52,464 bases of DNA from Pseudomonadota bacterium (lineage in GTDB: Bacteria > Pseudomonadota > Alphaproteobacteria > Rhizobiales > Hyphomicrobiaceae), in NCBI GenBank assembly GCA_018242255.1, contig JAFECH010000001.1, forward strand, positions 1-52,464, given 5' to 3'. Position numbers and translations under genes: made by a program. Below the pieces are notes generated by a model, which saw only the letters and a program-made list of their open reading frames with translations, did not search any database and had not been told where the DNA came from. Positions 44,085 through 52,464 of the stretch are shown here, piece by piece (position 1 is the first letter of the stretch; every line of letters starts with the position of its first letter).

Positions 44085-45522
44085 AAAAAATTCCGAGGCA
44101 CCCCTGGATAATGCTTCCCTTGATCCATCCGACTGGTCGCACTTCAAGGCGCGCGCGCACGAGGCTCTGGATCTTGTCTTAAGTCACATCGAGGGCGTCA
44201 GGGATAAGCCTGTATGGCAGCCGCCGAGTGCCGACGCGGTGTCCTACTTTTCCCAAGCGTTGCCTGCGAACGCTCGACCGATGGCAGATATTCTGGCCAA
44301 AGTTGGGGATTACGTCGTTCCCTTTGCGACGGGGAACCTACATCCCCGTTTTATGGGATGGGTGCATGGTGCGGGAACGCCGTTCGGCCTGATAGGAGAT
44401 CTGATCGCTGCCGGCCTGAACCTCAACTGCGGAGGCCGCAACCACGTTGGCATTGAGATCGAGCGGCAGATCGTGCAGTGGACGCAGGAGGCATTCGGCT
44501 ATCCGGAAACGGCCAGCGGGCTGTTTGTGACGGGCTCGTCGATGGCGAACTTCTTGGCGACCATCATTGCGAAGACGCGAGCGATCGGTGTCCAAGCGCG
44601 CGCGCAGGGCTTGATGGATGTCGGTCGCCCGCTCATTGCTTATACGTCCTCGGAGGCCCATTCGTGCATTGCGCAGGCTTTAGAGCTGTCGGGCATCGGG
44701 TCAATCAATCTTAGGCGAATTCCTGTCGATAGCCTTCGGCGTATGCGCGTCGATGAACTCGATCGCGCGATTATCGCCGATCAGAAGAGCGGCGCTCAGC
44801 CATTCATGGTTGTTGGGACGGCCGGAACGGTCAACACTGGCGCGATCGATCCTCTTGATGACATTGCGGTCGTAGCCGAGCGTCACGGTCTTTGGTTTCA
44901 CGTTGACGGCGCTATCGGTGCGCTTGCGATGTTATCCGCCAAGATGAAGCCGAAATTCTCGGGTCTCGAAAAATCGCATTCAATCGCGCTGGACTTTCAC
45001 AAATGGGGGCATGTTCCCTACGACGCCGGCTTCTTACTGGTCAAAGATCACACTGCGCACAAGCAGGCCTTTTCGCAGCCGGCAGCATATCTTCAGCGTT
45101 ATGGTGACGGTCTAGCTGCAGGCGAAACTTGGCCGTGCGATCTCGGCATCGACTTATCTCGGGGTTGCCGCGCACTGAAGACCTGGATGACGATTTCGGC
45201 GCTTGGCACTGATCGCATCGCCTCATCGATCGAGCATACGTGCGCACTCGCGCGCTACCTCGCCACACTCGTTGACAAATCGGACCGTTTTTTTCTGAAG
45301 TCGCCCGTCGCGCTGAATATCGTCTGTTTCGGAGTTCGTGACGCTGGCCCGGATGCTGTTCGTGACATCGTCACCAAACTGCAGTTGTCAGGAATAGCCG
45401 CGCCGTCGTGGACGATGCTGGACGGCGAACTCGTTGTTCGATGCGCCATTGTCAATCATCGAACCATCGCCGCGGATATCGATATCTTCTGGGAAGCGCT
45501 TAACCGCTTCGCGGCCGAATAA
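44071..45522 (+). CDS. PLP-dependent decarboxylase, group II type
   Basis: This 483-residue protein starts at GTG 44071, inside the end of the previous gene, which shows translational coupling. It has the group II decarboxylase pattern: His197 (SSEAHSCI), GTVNTGAIDPL (about 252-262), Asp279 (FHVDGAIG) and the Schiff-base Lys311 in DFHKWGHVPYDAG. Relatives are aromatic-L-amino-acid, tyrosine, glutamate and diaminobutyrate decarboxylases. The partner genes suggest that it makes an amine used or ligated in the same pathway. The substrate cannot be assigned. Confidence 0.88.
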   Translation: MTRPEKNSEAPLDNASLDPSDWSHFKARAHEALDLVLSHIEGVRDKPVWQPPSADAVSYFSQALPANARPMADILAKVGDYVVPFATGNLHPRFMGWVHGAGTPFGLIGDLIAAGLNLNCGGRNHVGIEIERQIVQWTQEAFGYPETASGLFVTGSSMANFLATIIAKTRAIGVQARAQGLMDVGRPLIAYTSSEAHSCIAQALELSGIGSINLRRIPVDSLRRMRVDELDRAIIADQKSGAQPFMVVGTAGTVNTGAIDPLDDIAVVAERHGLWFHVDGAIGALAMLSAKMKPKFSGLEKSHSIALDFHKWGHVPYDAGFLLVKDHTAHKQAFSQPAAYLQRYGDGLAAGETWPCDLGIDLSRGCRALKTWMTISALGTDRIASSIEHTCALARYLATLVDKSDRFFLKSPVALNIVCFGVRDAGPDAVRDIVTKLQLSGIAAPSWTMLDGELVVRCAIVNHRTIAADIDIFWEALNRFAAE

Positions 45523-45607
45523 ATAAATTGCGCCACGAGGAAGGCGAACGTCCGCTGTGTCGGGACATTTAGGCCCGCTTGGGGCCTACACGAGTTCTTC
45601 GAACGCG

Positions 45608-45844
45608 CTAAACACGAAATACTGAGCGTGTTCCGTGCTGTTGCCGGAGCGCGCGAGCTAGCTGCTCTCCACCTGCGGTGAGTTCACCGCTCGCGTTGAC
45701 CCAGCCATATTCGGCTGCGAGGCGCACCACTTCTTCCGCGTTGCCGCCGCCGGACAACATCCCAGTAAATCCCAAAACATCGCTCAAAGGATCTTGAGCG
45801 GATACGACTTTATGATCGGAATGCTCTTGCACGAATTTCCTCAT
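45608..45844 (-). CDS. Small acidic protein of unknown function
   Basis: This 78-residue soluble protein has a winged-helix-like second half (EEVVRLAAEYGWVNASGELTAGGEQLARAL, about 37-66). It has no signal peptide. The ribosome-binding site is weak, but amino-acid composition and codon use look normal for the genome. It is convergent with the decarboxylase. No family was recognised. Confidence 0.6.
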   Translation of the reverse strand: MRKFVQEHSDHKVVSAQDPLSDVLGFTGMLSGGGNAEEVVRLAAEYGWVNASGELTAGGEQLARALRQQHGTRSVFRV

Positions 45845-46236
45845 TCACTTGTGGTCCGCGACGTCCGCCGCTCAAGAGGGGGATACTGAACGGTTTTTAC
45901 TTCGCCCGATATGCTCGATTTTTCATGACAGTCGTGTCGGTTGCGCAATCTTAACGTTAGCGCGCTGGCCCGGCGCATCGCCGCCGGGAAGGCTCAACCC
46001 ATTCCACCAATCGATTGAGATCGCGCACTTTATCGAGTGCAGGCCGATGTCTCATTCAGGTCAAAAATGGCTATTCCTTCGACGTCGACATTTACTTCCG
46101 ATTGCATGCCGAAAGTGTTCACCGGTTATACAAATCGGCTAATCGACGTTGGCCGCAAGCGGACTAATGTGAGGAGGAGGCTCATCCTCTTCAAGATGGT
46201 CCCGCTTCAATCGCCGAATGAATTTAGATTTCAGTT
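45845..46236. other. Intergenic region downstream of tRNA-Arg
   Basis: No gene was supported in 392 bases. An open frame crossing the tRNA on the plus strand (46037-46429) is the kind of false frame often created by tRNA genes. A weak hairpin (GAGGA and TCCTC near 46170-46190) could end the tRNA transcript. Confidence 0.35.
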
Positions 46237-46313
46237 TGGCGCGCCCGAAAGGATTCGAACCTCTGACCCCCAGATTCGTAGTCTGGTGCTCTATCCAGCT
46301 GAGCTACGGGCGC
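46237..46313 (-). tRNA. tRNA-Arg (anticodon ACG)
   Basis: On the minus strand the acceptor stem pairs GCGCCCG with CGGGCGC. The D arm carries GCTC/GAGC. The anticodon stem CCAGA/TCTGG surrounds CTACGAA, giving anticodon ACG (Arg, wobble-modified to read CGN codons). The T arm AGAGG/CCTTT carries TTCGAAT with one weak pair. The 3' CCA is encoded. Confidence 0.95.
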
Positions 46314-46473
46314 TTTTTTCGTTGCGGTGGGCTGGATGCCCATCCCGGCAGCAAGGCCGGACGACGAAGGCACCCTCTCTAGTGGCTCACGGCGTCGAGC
46401 GCAAGACCCCTCTTGCGCAAGGATCGTGACGTCTCGCCGCGCTGATGAGGGGCTGGCCGCTTGCGGGCTCCGC

Positions 46474-47988
46474 TCAGTCGACAGGTCGGTCCGGCAACTC
46501 AATGCGAAACTTAGCGCCGACATTGCTGTCGATGAGCGTTAGGCTCCCACCGTGGGCCTGTACAAGCTCGGCCGCGATCGCGAGGCCAAGGCCGGTGCCG
46601 CCCTTCTTCGTCGAAGCCTGAAATGCCTTGAACAGGTTTTCGCGCGCCTTGTTCGGGACGCCTGCGCCGTTATCCATCACGTCGATAATGACCTTACGGC
46701 TCTCGCGGTGGGCGGTGACGCGCACCTCGCCGTCCGTTTTGCCTTCGATACTCTCGATGGCTTGCACGGCATTGCGGATGAGGTTCGAGAGGATGCGGAA
46801 CAGATGCTCATGGTCGGCGTCGATCAGGAGCGAGGGGTCGATGTCGGTCGTGAAGGCGACGGTGCCTTCTCGCGGAAGGCCCTGGCTGTCGGCCACTTCG
46901 TCGACGAGTGGTTTCAGCGGTATCAGCTCGCGCCGTGGTGCGGCCTCCGACACGCCGCCGAACTTTAGCGACGAATTACAGAACTGAATGGCGCGGTCGA
47001 GCGAGGCGATGAGCTTCGGCACGAAGCGCTGCACGGTCGGATCAGGAATGGCGACGAGGCGATCGGAGATGAGCTGCGCATTCGCCAGCATGTTGCGAAG
47101 ATCATGGTTGATCTTCGACACGGCCATGCCGAGCTGGGCAAGACGGTTCTTTTGGGCGAGCAAGCTCGAGAGCTGGCGCTGCATGCTTGCGAGTTCGCGT
47201 TCGGCAACTCCGATCTCATCGCGGCGTCCGGTATCGGGCATGATGCGGCTTTGATCTTCGGGGTCTGCCGCAAAGTGCAGCATATTGGTCGTGATCTGGG
47301 TGAGCGGCTTCACGAACAGGCGGCTGAGCGCAAAATAGACGACCACTGCCGTCAGCAGCGAAAGAATGATCGATAGCCAGAGGATGTTCATGCCGTAGCG
47401 GATCATCGCCGCTTTCAGCGGTGCTTCGGGAATGACGATCTCGATCAGGCTATTGTTGTCGGGGCCGCTGTGGCCGATGACGCGGATCGTGCGATCGTTC
47501 GACAGCAGCGTGGTCACGGCGTCGCGCGCCTGCTCGATGTGGGTCGACAAACTTTGCCAGAAGGAATTGGATTCGGGCGGCAGGTAATAAACGTAGTCGA
47601 TCGTAAGGTCGGCATCTGGCGGATAAACAAGACGGCGCTCGTTGACGGTGCGCGAGGCGATCGCCTTTACTTGTGCGGTTCTAAGAAGATCGGCGCGCAG
47701 AGCCGAAGGGATTTGGCCGCCGGGAAAAGCATCCGATGCCAATGCCGCGAGCTGGGCGGCCGTGAGGCGCTCCTGCAGCCAAGTTACGCGATAGCTCGAT
47801 ATCGAAGGCAGGAAGATGAGAGCTTCGGCGACCAAAACGAAGACGGCGGTCAAAAGAATGAGCTTGGTCGGGAGGCCGCGGCTTTCCCAAAAGCGCGCAA
47901 CGGCTCGCCACGGCGCCATGAAGGCCGCAGCCACGCCCTTGGCGCTCTTGGTGTTTTTGTCTTCGCCGTCTGAAATTGCGCGCTGCAC
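46474..47988 (-). CDS. Sensor histidine kinase
   Basis: This 504-residue protein has TM1 (about 41-61), a periplasmic sensor domain (about 65-195), TM2 (about 200-220), a HAMP region (about 222-275), a dimerization domain with His295 (SKINHDLRNMLANAQ) and an HATPase domain with N-box NLIRNAVQA and GTGLGLAIAAEL. The phosphoacceptor sequence is a less common HisKA subtype, with NHDLRN in place of SHELRT. The start is GTG, with GGAG about twelve bases before it. No response regulator is adjacent, so the partner lies elsewhere. Confidence 0.9.
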   Translation of the reverse strand: MQRAISDGEDKNTKSAKGVAAAFMAPWRAVARFWESRGLPTKLILLTAVFVLVAEALIFLPSISSYRVTWLQERLTAAQLAALASDAFPGGQIPSALRADLLRTAQVKAIASRTVNERRLVYPPDADLTIDYVYYLPPESNSFWQSLSTHIEQARDAVTTLLSNDRTIRVIGHSGPDNNSLIEIVIPEAPLKAAMIRYGMNILWLSIILSLLTAVVVYFALSRLFVKPLTQITTNMLHFAADPEDQSRIMPDTGRRDEIGVAERELASMQRQLSSLLAQKNRLAQLGMAVSKINHDLRNMLANAQLISDRLVAIPDPTVQRFVPKLIASLDRAIQFCNSSLKFGGVSEAAPRRELIPLKPLVDEVADSQGLPREGTVAFTTDIDPSLLIDADHEHLFRILSNLIRNAVQAIESIEGKTDGEVRVTAHRESRKVIIDVMDNGAGVPNKARENLFKAFQASTKKGGTGLGLAIAAELVQAHGGSLTLIDSNVGAKFRIELPDRPVD

Positions 47989-48017
47989 TGGACCGAGTAT
48001 CTCCTAGCCGGAGATCA

Positions 48018-49532
48018 TTAACCGAGCTTCGCGAGCAACGCGATGACTTTACGCAAAAAGGGGTTACTCGGCAGTGTTGCAAAGTAACGGTTGGCTGCCA
48101 TTTTGCTGATCTCGGAGAACGTCGGATAGGGCGAAATCCATCGCGTCATCGCTTTGATGTTGAGGCACTGGGAAATGGCGAGCGACCACATCTGAATGAT
48201 TTCTCCGGCTTCGGCACCAACGATGGCGGCGCCGAGAATGCGGCCGCGCTTCGTCGTGACAACTTTGATGTGGCCCTCGGTCTTGCGCTCGATTTGAGCG
48301 CGATCGTTTTCGTGATAGGGCCAGCGCAGAACGTTGATGCGGCCATATTTGGTGCTGGCCTCGGCTTCACTCAAGCCGACGCACGCGAACGGCGGTTCGG
48401 TGAAAACGACGCGCGGCGCGGAACGGCCGGCCGGTTTCGCCGACTGCCGAAACAGGGATCTGCGAAGCACGACGTCCGCCTGCTCGGCGGCAACGTGCGC
48501 GAATCGAGGTCCGCCAGAGGCGTCGCCTATTGCGTAGACGCGCTTGTTGGTGGTCATCAGGCCTTCGTTAACTTTGATTGCATTGCCGGCGATTTTGATG
48601 CGGGCGCTATCGAGGCCAAGGTCGGCGACGTTGGCTTTGCGGCCGGCGGCGACAAGGATGGCTGTGCCTTCAATCCGTTCCGTTTCTCCGTCGCCGGCGA
48701 TCTCGACGACGATATTGCCGACCGTGCCGGAGATGCGCGCGATGCGGATGCCTTCGCGAAAGACGATGCCTTCCGCGGCAAGCTGTGTCAGCAACACGAC
48801 GGCCAGCTCGGGATCTTCGTCGCCAAGCGCATGGGCACTGTCGATGACAGTGACGCGCGAGCCAAGGCGGCGATGGGCTTGCGCCAGCTCGATGCCGGTC
48901 GTCCCGGCGCCGATGACGATGAGATGCGGTATCGGTGCGTTGTTGTCGAAGATCGTCTCGTTGGTGAAATAGGGAACGTCGGCCAGCCCCGGAATCGGCG
49001 GGATGATCGGCGAAGACCCGGTCGCGATAACGAAGCGGCGTGCCGAAATGCGATATTCGCCGGCGGCGACCGTGGTCGGGTTCAGGAATTTGGCGGCGGC
49101 GGAAATCACCTGGATGCCCATACCGCCGAAGCGTTCGACCGTCGTGTTCGGTGCGATGCGCGCGATAACATCAGTCACGTGGCGGTTGACGGCCGCATGA
49201 TCGATGAGCGGTTCAACGCCGCGGACGCCGAAGGGTGACGCTGTGCGCATGTCCTGGGCGCGCTTGGCGGCAGCCAAAAGGGCGTTGGTCGGAATGCTGC
49301 CGTAGTTGAGGCCATCGCCTCCCATTTTATGTTTTTCAATGAGCACGACGCGCTGCCCGAAAGCCGCTGCCGTCATCGCTACTGCGACGCCGCCCGCACC
49401 CGCGCCGATGACGCAGAAGTCGGTCTCGATGGTTTGCGTCTCGGAATGGGGTTCGACGGTATCCTTGGGCATGGAGAAAGGTATCCAATCATCGCGGGCC
49501 ATATCGGTTAGATTAATACGGCGCTGAGACAT
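48018..49532 (-). CDS. Pyridine nucleotide-disulfide oxidoreductase homologue lacking the redox cysteines
   Basis: From MSQRR at 49532 this is 504 residues. It has the FAD motif VIGAGAGGVAVAM (41-53), the NAD(P) motif VIGAGTTGIELAQA and the C-terminal dimerisation domain (PYPTFSEI), as in the dihydrolipoamide dehydrogenase/mercuric reductase-like family. The redox-active pair is missing: where relatives have GGxCLNxGC, this has GGDGLNYGS, with Gly74 and Ser79 at the cysteine positions. The FAD and NAD sites look intact. It may act as a flavin reductase or dehydrogenase without disulfide chemistry. The longer frame starts at a GTG. Confidence 0.85.
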   Translation of the reverse strand: MSQRRINLTDMARDDWIPFSMPKDTVEPHSETQTIETDFCVIGAGAGGVAVAMTAAAFGQRVVLIEKHKMGGDGLNYGSIPTNALLAAAKRAQDMRTASPFGVRGVEPLIDHAAVNRHVTDVIARIAPNTTVERFGGMGIQVISAAAKFLNPTTVAAGEYRISARRFVIATGSSPIIPPIPGLADVPYFTNETIFDNNAPIPHLIVIGAGTTGIELAQAHRRLGSRVTVIDSAHALGDEDPELAVVLLTQLAAEGIVFREGIRIARISGTVGNIVVEIAGDGETERIEGTAILVAAGRKANVADLGLDSARIKIAGNAIKVNEGLMTTNKRVYAIGDASGGPRFAHVAAEQADVVLRRSLFRQSAKPAGRSAPRVVFTEPPFACVGLSEAEASTKYGRINVLRWPYHENDRAQIERKTEGHIKVVTTKRGRILGAAIVGAEAGEIIQMWSLAISQCLNIKAMTRWISPYPTFSEISKMAANRYFATLPSNPFLRKVIALLAKLG

Positions 49533-49658
49533 TTCACGCTGGAGATCGGATCTATCCCCTGCCGTACAAAGCACGCGGCACCGCAGGGCGGCCCGTTTCG
49601 ACGTTATGCAAATGCAAGCAGACGGCGTTTTCTACCGATCGCGAGCGCACGGGCTGCG

Positions 49659-49687
49659 TTGACTTGCCCGCGCAGCCCCACTATAAG
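49659..49687 (+). promoter_or_regulatory. Sigma-70 type promoter of rpmH
   Basis: TTGACT (49659-49664), a 17-base spacer and TATAAG (49682-49687) are close to the vegetative consensus, 155 bases before rpmH. It is the clearest promoter in the window and probably drives the rpmH-rnpA-yidC operon. Confidence 0.8.
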
Positions 49688-49841
49688 AGCCCGAATTCCG
49701 GAGACATGCGCAATCGGCTGGGGTTTTTGCCCAGGCGACGCGCTTTTGTGAACATCGGAAAAATAATAGCAATTACGCTGCTTTGGCCGGCGCAGAGAGC
49801 GCCAGGACAAGCGGCCTTAAGAGACTTGGACGGAGACTTCC

Positions 49842-49976
49842 GTGAAGCGCACATATCAACCGAGCCGCCTTGTCCGCAAGCGCCGCCACGGATTCCGCAA
49901 ACGCATGCTGACGGCTGGTGGTCAGAAGGTTCTGGCACGCCGTCGCGCGAAGGGCCGCAAGCGTCTTTCGGCCTAA
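49842..49976 (+). CDS. rpmH: Ribosomal protein bL34
   Basis: This 44-residue protein starts at GTG and encodes [20 protein letters not shown] followed by a basic, Arg/Lys-rich tail ending GRKRLSA. The sequence is unmistakably bL34, a late-assembly protein of the large ribosomal subunit. CGGAGAC lies about five bases before the start. Its length and the downstream rnpA are as in nearly all bacteria. Confidence 0.98.
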   Translation: MKRTYQPSRLVRKRRHGFRKRMLTAGGQKVLARRRAKGRKRLSA

Positions 49977-50039
49977 TCGGGTCTAGCGCCTAGGCCCCGC
50001 TGCCCGCGTCCTGCGGCTCTGGAGGCTGTCATTCCTATT

Positions 50040-50438
50040 TTGCCAACGCTCAAGGCGCGATCCGAGTTTCTCGCTGTCCGCGGCGGCCGACGTCAGTCTA
50101 CGCCGGCGTTCCTGATCGAAATGCGCGAACGTTCCGCTTCCACAACACGTGGCGGCGGTTCTTCCGATTTCGGGGGAGCGCGCTTCGGTTTCACGATCAC
50201 CAAGAAAATCGGCAATGCCGTCACGCGGAATCGTATCCGCAGGCGGCTCAAAGCGGCATTCGCCGCCGAAACCAAGGCCAAGAGCCTTGGAGCCTGCGAT
50301 TATGTCGTGGTAGCGCGGCATGCCGCGCTTGACCGGCCGTTCGATCAGCTGCTCGGCGACGTCAGCCGGGCGCTCACGGCATTGCACAGCGTTAAGTCGC
50401 GCCACGGCGACCGAGCTGACAAAAAAGGGTCAGCGTGA
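50040..50438 (+). CDS. rnpA: Ribonuclease P protein component
   Basis: This 132-residue basic protein has the RnpA core: LKARSEFLAVRGGRRQSTPAF near the N-terminus, FGFTITKKIGNAVTRNRIRRRLKAAF with the RNR motif (about 49-74), and YVVVARHAAL (about 88-97). It partners the catalytic RNA to mature tRNA 5' ends. The best start is TTG at 50040, with GGAGG fourteen bases before. An ATT codon nine bases upstream would be better spaced, so the exact start is uncertain. Confidence 0.95.
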   Translation: MPTLKARSEFLAVRGGRRQSTPAFLIEMRERSASTTRGGGSSDFGGARFGFTITKKIGNAVTRNRIRRRLKAAFAAETKAKSLGACDYVVVARHAALDRPFDQLLGDVSRALTALHSVKSRHGDRADKKGSA

Positions 50439-50528
50439 CTGGGTGTCTTCTTCCCTTTATCACCAGTTTCCTCCATCGCTTCCGGGCAGTAACAGGCCTG
50501 AAGAAGCCCGCTCCATTTCGAGGACTTA

Positions 50529-52421
50529 ATGAGCACGCCTAGCGATCCAAAAGACCAGACGAACCTGATCATCGCCGTAGTGCTGTCGATCCTCGTTTTG
50601 ATCGGGTGGCAGTATTTTTTTGCGGCCCCGCAAATCAAGCACGAGCAGGCGAAGCAGGCCTTCAACAAGCAGCTCGACGCGCAGAACAAGGGCACCGCAA
50701 CAACGGAAAGCCCGCCGAACGTTGCGAATGCTCCCGTCGCGGAGCCGTCTGCGAGTGTGCCGGCAGGCGGACAGCCGACGACCGGTCAGCCGGTCAAATC
50801 GCGCGAAGAAATTCTCAAGGAGACGCCGCGCCTACCGATCTCGACGCCGTCGCTTGAAGGTTCGATCGATTTGAAGACCGGGCGCATCGATGATCTCGTG
50901 CTGCGCAAATATCATGAGACGGTCGATCCCAACAGCCCGATGGTGACGTTATTGTCGCCGGCGGGTTCGTTCGATCCTTATTTTGCAGAATTCGGCTGGG
51001 TGCCGCAGGTCGGCTCGACGATCAAGGTGCCTGACCGTGACACAGTCTGGAAAGTTGAAAGCGGAGCGAAGCTGACGCCCGAGACGCCTGTCACCCTCGA
51101 CTGGGACAACGGCCAGGGCGTGATCTTCCATCGCACCATTTCGATCGACAAAGACTACATGTTCAAGATCGTCGACGAGGTCGAGAACAAGACGAGCAGT
51201 GACGTTTCGCTGTTGCCCTATGCGCGCGTGCATCGTAGCGGACATCCGCCCGATCACGCCTATTACGTTCTGCACGAAGGTCTCGTCGGTGTTTCCGGTG
51301 ATCACGGCCTGATAGAGGACACCTACGCCAACGCTGTCAAAGAGGGCGTGCCGCGCACCTTCGATAACGTCGTTGGCGGTTGGCTTGGCATCACCGACAA
51401 GTATTGGGCGACGGCGCTCGTTCCAAACCAGACTGCGCCGTACCGCGCCATGTATTCTGCGCTTCCGGCCCGCGATCCGGCAGGACGCGATGCCTTCCAG
51501 ACCGACTATCTGCTCGGCGCTGTGACGGTTCCTCCCGGCGGACGCAAAGGCGTCGAAGGCCATCTTTTTGCAGGCGCCAAGCAGGTGTCGCTGATCGACG
51601 GCTACGAAAAGGCGCTCAACATTCTGCGTTTCGACCGGCTGATCGACTGGGGATGGTTCTATTTCATCACGCGGCCGCTGTTCAGCCTGATGGAGATGAT
51701 CAACGGCGTCGTGCACAACTTCGGCGTCACCATTCTGGTGCTGACCGTGATCGTGAAGGCTGCGTTCTATCCGCTTGCGAGCAAGCAGTACGAGAGCATG
51801 GCGCGCATGAAGAAGATGCAGCCGGAAATGCAGCGGATCAAAGAGCAATACAAAGAAGATCCGCAGCGCCAGCAGAAAGAGATCTTTGAGCTTTATCGCA
51901 AGGAGAAGATCAATCCGCTTGCGGGATGCTGGCCGATCCTCTTGCAGATCCCGGTGTTCTTCGCACTCTATAAGGTTCTGTTCGTTACGATCGATATGCG
52001 ACACGCGCCGTTCTTTGGATGGATTCACGATCTCTCGGCGCCCGATCCGACGACCGTGTTCAATCTCTTCGGGCTGTTGCCTTATGATGTGCCGGCGTTT
52101 CTGCACATCGGCGCGTGGCCGCTGGTCATGGGCATCACGATGTGGGTCCAGATGCAGCTCAACCCGCCGCAGCCGGATCCGATCCAGCAGCAGATCTTCC
52201 AGTTCATGCCGGTGATGTTCACCTTCCTGCTGGCAAGCTTCCCGGCTGGCCTCGTGATCTACTGGGCGTGGAGCAACACGCTGTCGATTTGCCAGCAGCT
52301 CCTGATCAACAAGCGGAGCGGCGCGGAGATTCATTTGTTTGGCAATCTCAAGCGAGCGTTCGCCCCGCTGTTACGACTATTCGGGGCGAGCCGCAGTGGA
52401 AGCGGCGGCCCCGGCAAATAG
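50529..52421 (+). CDS. yidC: Membrane protein insertase YidC
   Basis: This 630-residue protein has an N-terminal transmembrane helix (about 12-29), a long Pro/Ala/Ser-rich linker, the large periplasmic beta-sandwich domain of Gram-negative YidC (about 85-365), and the conserved C-terminal insertase core with five helices starting near 385 (MEMINGVVHNFGVTILVLT). The core includes the cytoplasmic loop KKMQPEMQRIKEQYKED and the hydrophilic groove. It inserts membrane proteins alone or with the Sec translocon. It is the third gene of the rpmH operon, and the next gene lies beyond the window. Confidence 0.97.
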   Translation: MSTPSDPKDQTNLIIAVVLSILVLIGWQYFFAAPQIKHEQAKQAFNKQLDAQNKGTATTESPPNVANAPVAEPSASVPAGGQPTTGQPVKSREEILKETPRLPISTPSLEGSIDLKTGRIDDLVLRKYHETVDPNSPMVTLLSPAGSFDPYFAEFGWVPQVGSTIKVPDRDTVWKVESGAKLTPETPVTLDWDNGQGVIFHRTISIDKDYMFKIVDEVENKTSSDVSLLPYARVHRSGHPPDHAYYVLHEGLVGVSGDHGLIEDTYANAVKEGVPRTFDNVVGGWLGITDKYWATALVPNQTAPYRAMYSALPARDPAGRDAFQTDYLLGAVTVPPGGRKGVEGHLFAGAKQVSLIDGYEKALNILRFDRLIDWGWFYFITRPLFSLMEMINGVVHNFGVTILVLTVIVKAAFYPLASKQYESMARMKKMQPEMQRIKEQYKEDPQRQQKEIFELYRKEKINPLAGCWPILLQIPVFFALYKVLFVTIDMRHAPFFGWIHDLSAPDPTTVFNLFGLLPYDVPAFLHIGAWPLVMGITMWVQMQLNPPQPDPIQQQIFQFMPVMFTFLLASFPAGLVIYWAWSNTLSICQQLLINKRSGAEIHLFGNLKRAFAPLLRLFGASRSGSGGPGK

Positions 52422-52431
52422 AATTTTCTCG

Positions 52432-52455
52432 AAGGCCCGGCTCGCTCCGGGCCTT
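52432..52455 (+). terminator. Terminator-like hairpin after yidC
   Basis: AAGGCCCGG (52432-52440) and CCGGGCCTT (52447-52455) pair perfectly around six bases, eleven bases after the yidC stop. The T-tract is short, so readthrough into the next gene is possible. Confidence 0.6.
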
Positions 52456-52464
52456 TGCAATTGG

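Noticed and set aside
46237..46313. tRNA-Arg as an integration site for a mobile element
   Set aside because: No integrase, direct repeat of the tRNA 3' end or phage-like genes are present nearby.
46037..46429. Plus-strand open frame of 130 codons over the tRNA-Arg gene
   Set aside because: It runs through the complement of the tRNA and yields the ERIRTSDPQIRSLVLYPAELRAL peptide type that often arises from antisense tRNA frames.
50949..52334. Long minus-strand frame of 461 codons opposite yidC
   Set aside because: It lies fully antisense to yidC and is rich in Arg, His and Leu, as expected for the complement of a GC-rich gene.

Overview
The window looks like chromosomal DNA of a Hyphomicrobium-like alphaproteobacterium (order Hyphomicrobiales). 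This is inferred from an alphaproteobacterial mitofilin (Mic60)-hemY gene pair, the L34/RnpA/YidC protein sequences, periplasmic SorAB sulfite oxidation, a bufferin-type cluster and a GC-rich codon style throughout. No insertion sequences, prophage genes, CRISPR arrays or rRNA genes were seen. Two tRNA genes are present (Thr-CGT and Arg-ACG).

Layout. 0.1-3.6 kb: Mic60-like and HemY-like membrane proteins. 3.7-7.7 kb: tRNA-Thr, a PilZ protein and several small, mostly secreted proteins of unknown role. 7.7-13.3 kb: a two-gene RND efflux operon with a divergent LysR regulator. 13.3-15.7 kb: a large gene that fuses a type-1 periplasmic binding protein domain to a complete pentameric ligand-gated ion channel (pLGIC). 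15.8-19.8 kb: a bufferin RiPP locus, with precursor, thioredoxin, CcdA, MNIO enzyme and partner protein on the minus strand and a divergent DoxX gene. 19.9-24.1 kb: an SDR, an alpha/beta hydrolase with a Cys nucleophile, a KAS III-like condensing enzyme and a DUF1345 membrane protein. 24.3-27.8 kb: a two-component cluster. 28.2-33.7 kb: a small protein, then ahpC-ahpF-oxyR with an OxyR-type operator, then sorAB. 33.7-39.6 kb: M20 amidohydrolase, an exported nucleoside deaminase, a PepSY membrane protein, a DUF2946-like protein and a sulfatase. 40.1-45.8 kb: a bestrophin-like/DUF4239 membrane protein and an uncharacterised three-gene operon (ATP-grasp, PLP enzyme, PLP decarboxylase). 46.2-49.5 kb: tRNA-Arg, a sensor kinase and a flavin disulfide-reductase homologue that has lost both redox cysteines. 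49.6-52.4 kb: the conserved rpmH-rnpA-yidC operon behind a near-consensus sigma-70 promoter.

How the genes work together. The bufferin genes form a self-contained periplasmic metal-handling system: a Cys-rich secreted peptide, its modifying enzyme pair, a CcdA/thioredoxin reducing pathway, and a terminator-like hairpin after the precursor gene that would favour high precursor output. ahpC-ahpF-oxyR forms a peroxide-defence operon that includes its own regulator. SorA and SorB oxidise sulfite and pass electrons to cytochrome c.

The most unusual items are the binding-protein-fused ligand-gated channel at 13320-15656, the ATP-grasp/PLP/PLP operon at 41282-45522, the bufferin locus with its inserted redox genes, and the cysteine-less disulfide reductase homologue at 48018-49532.
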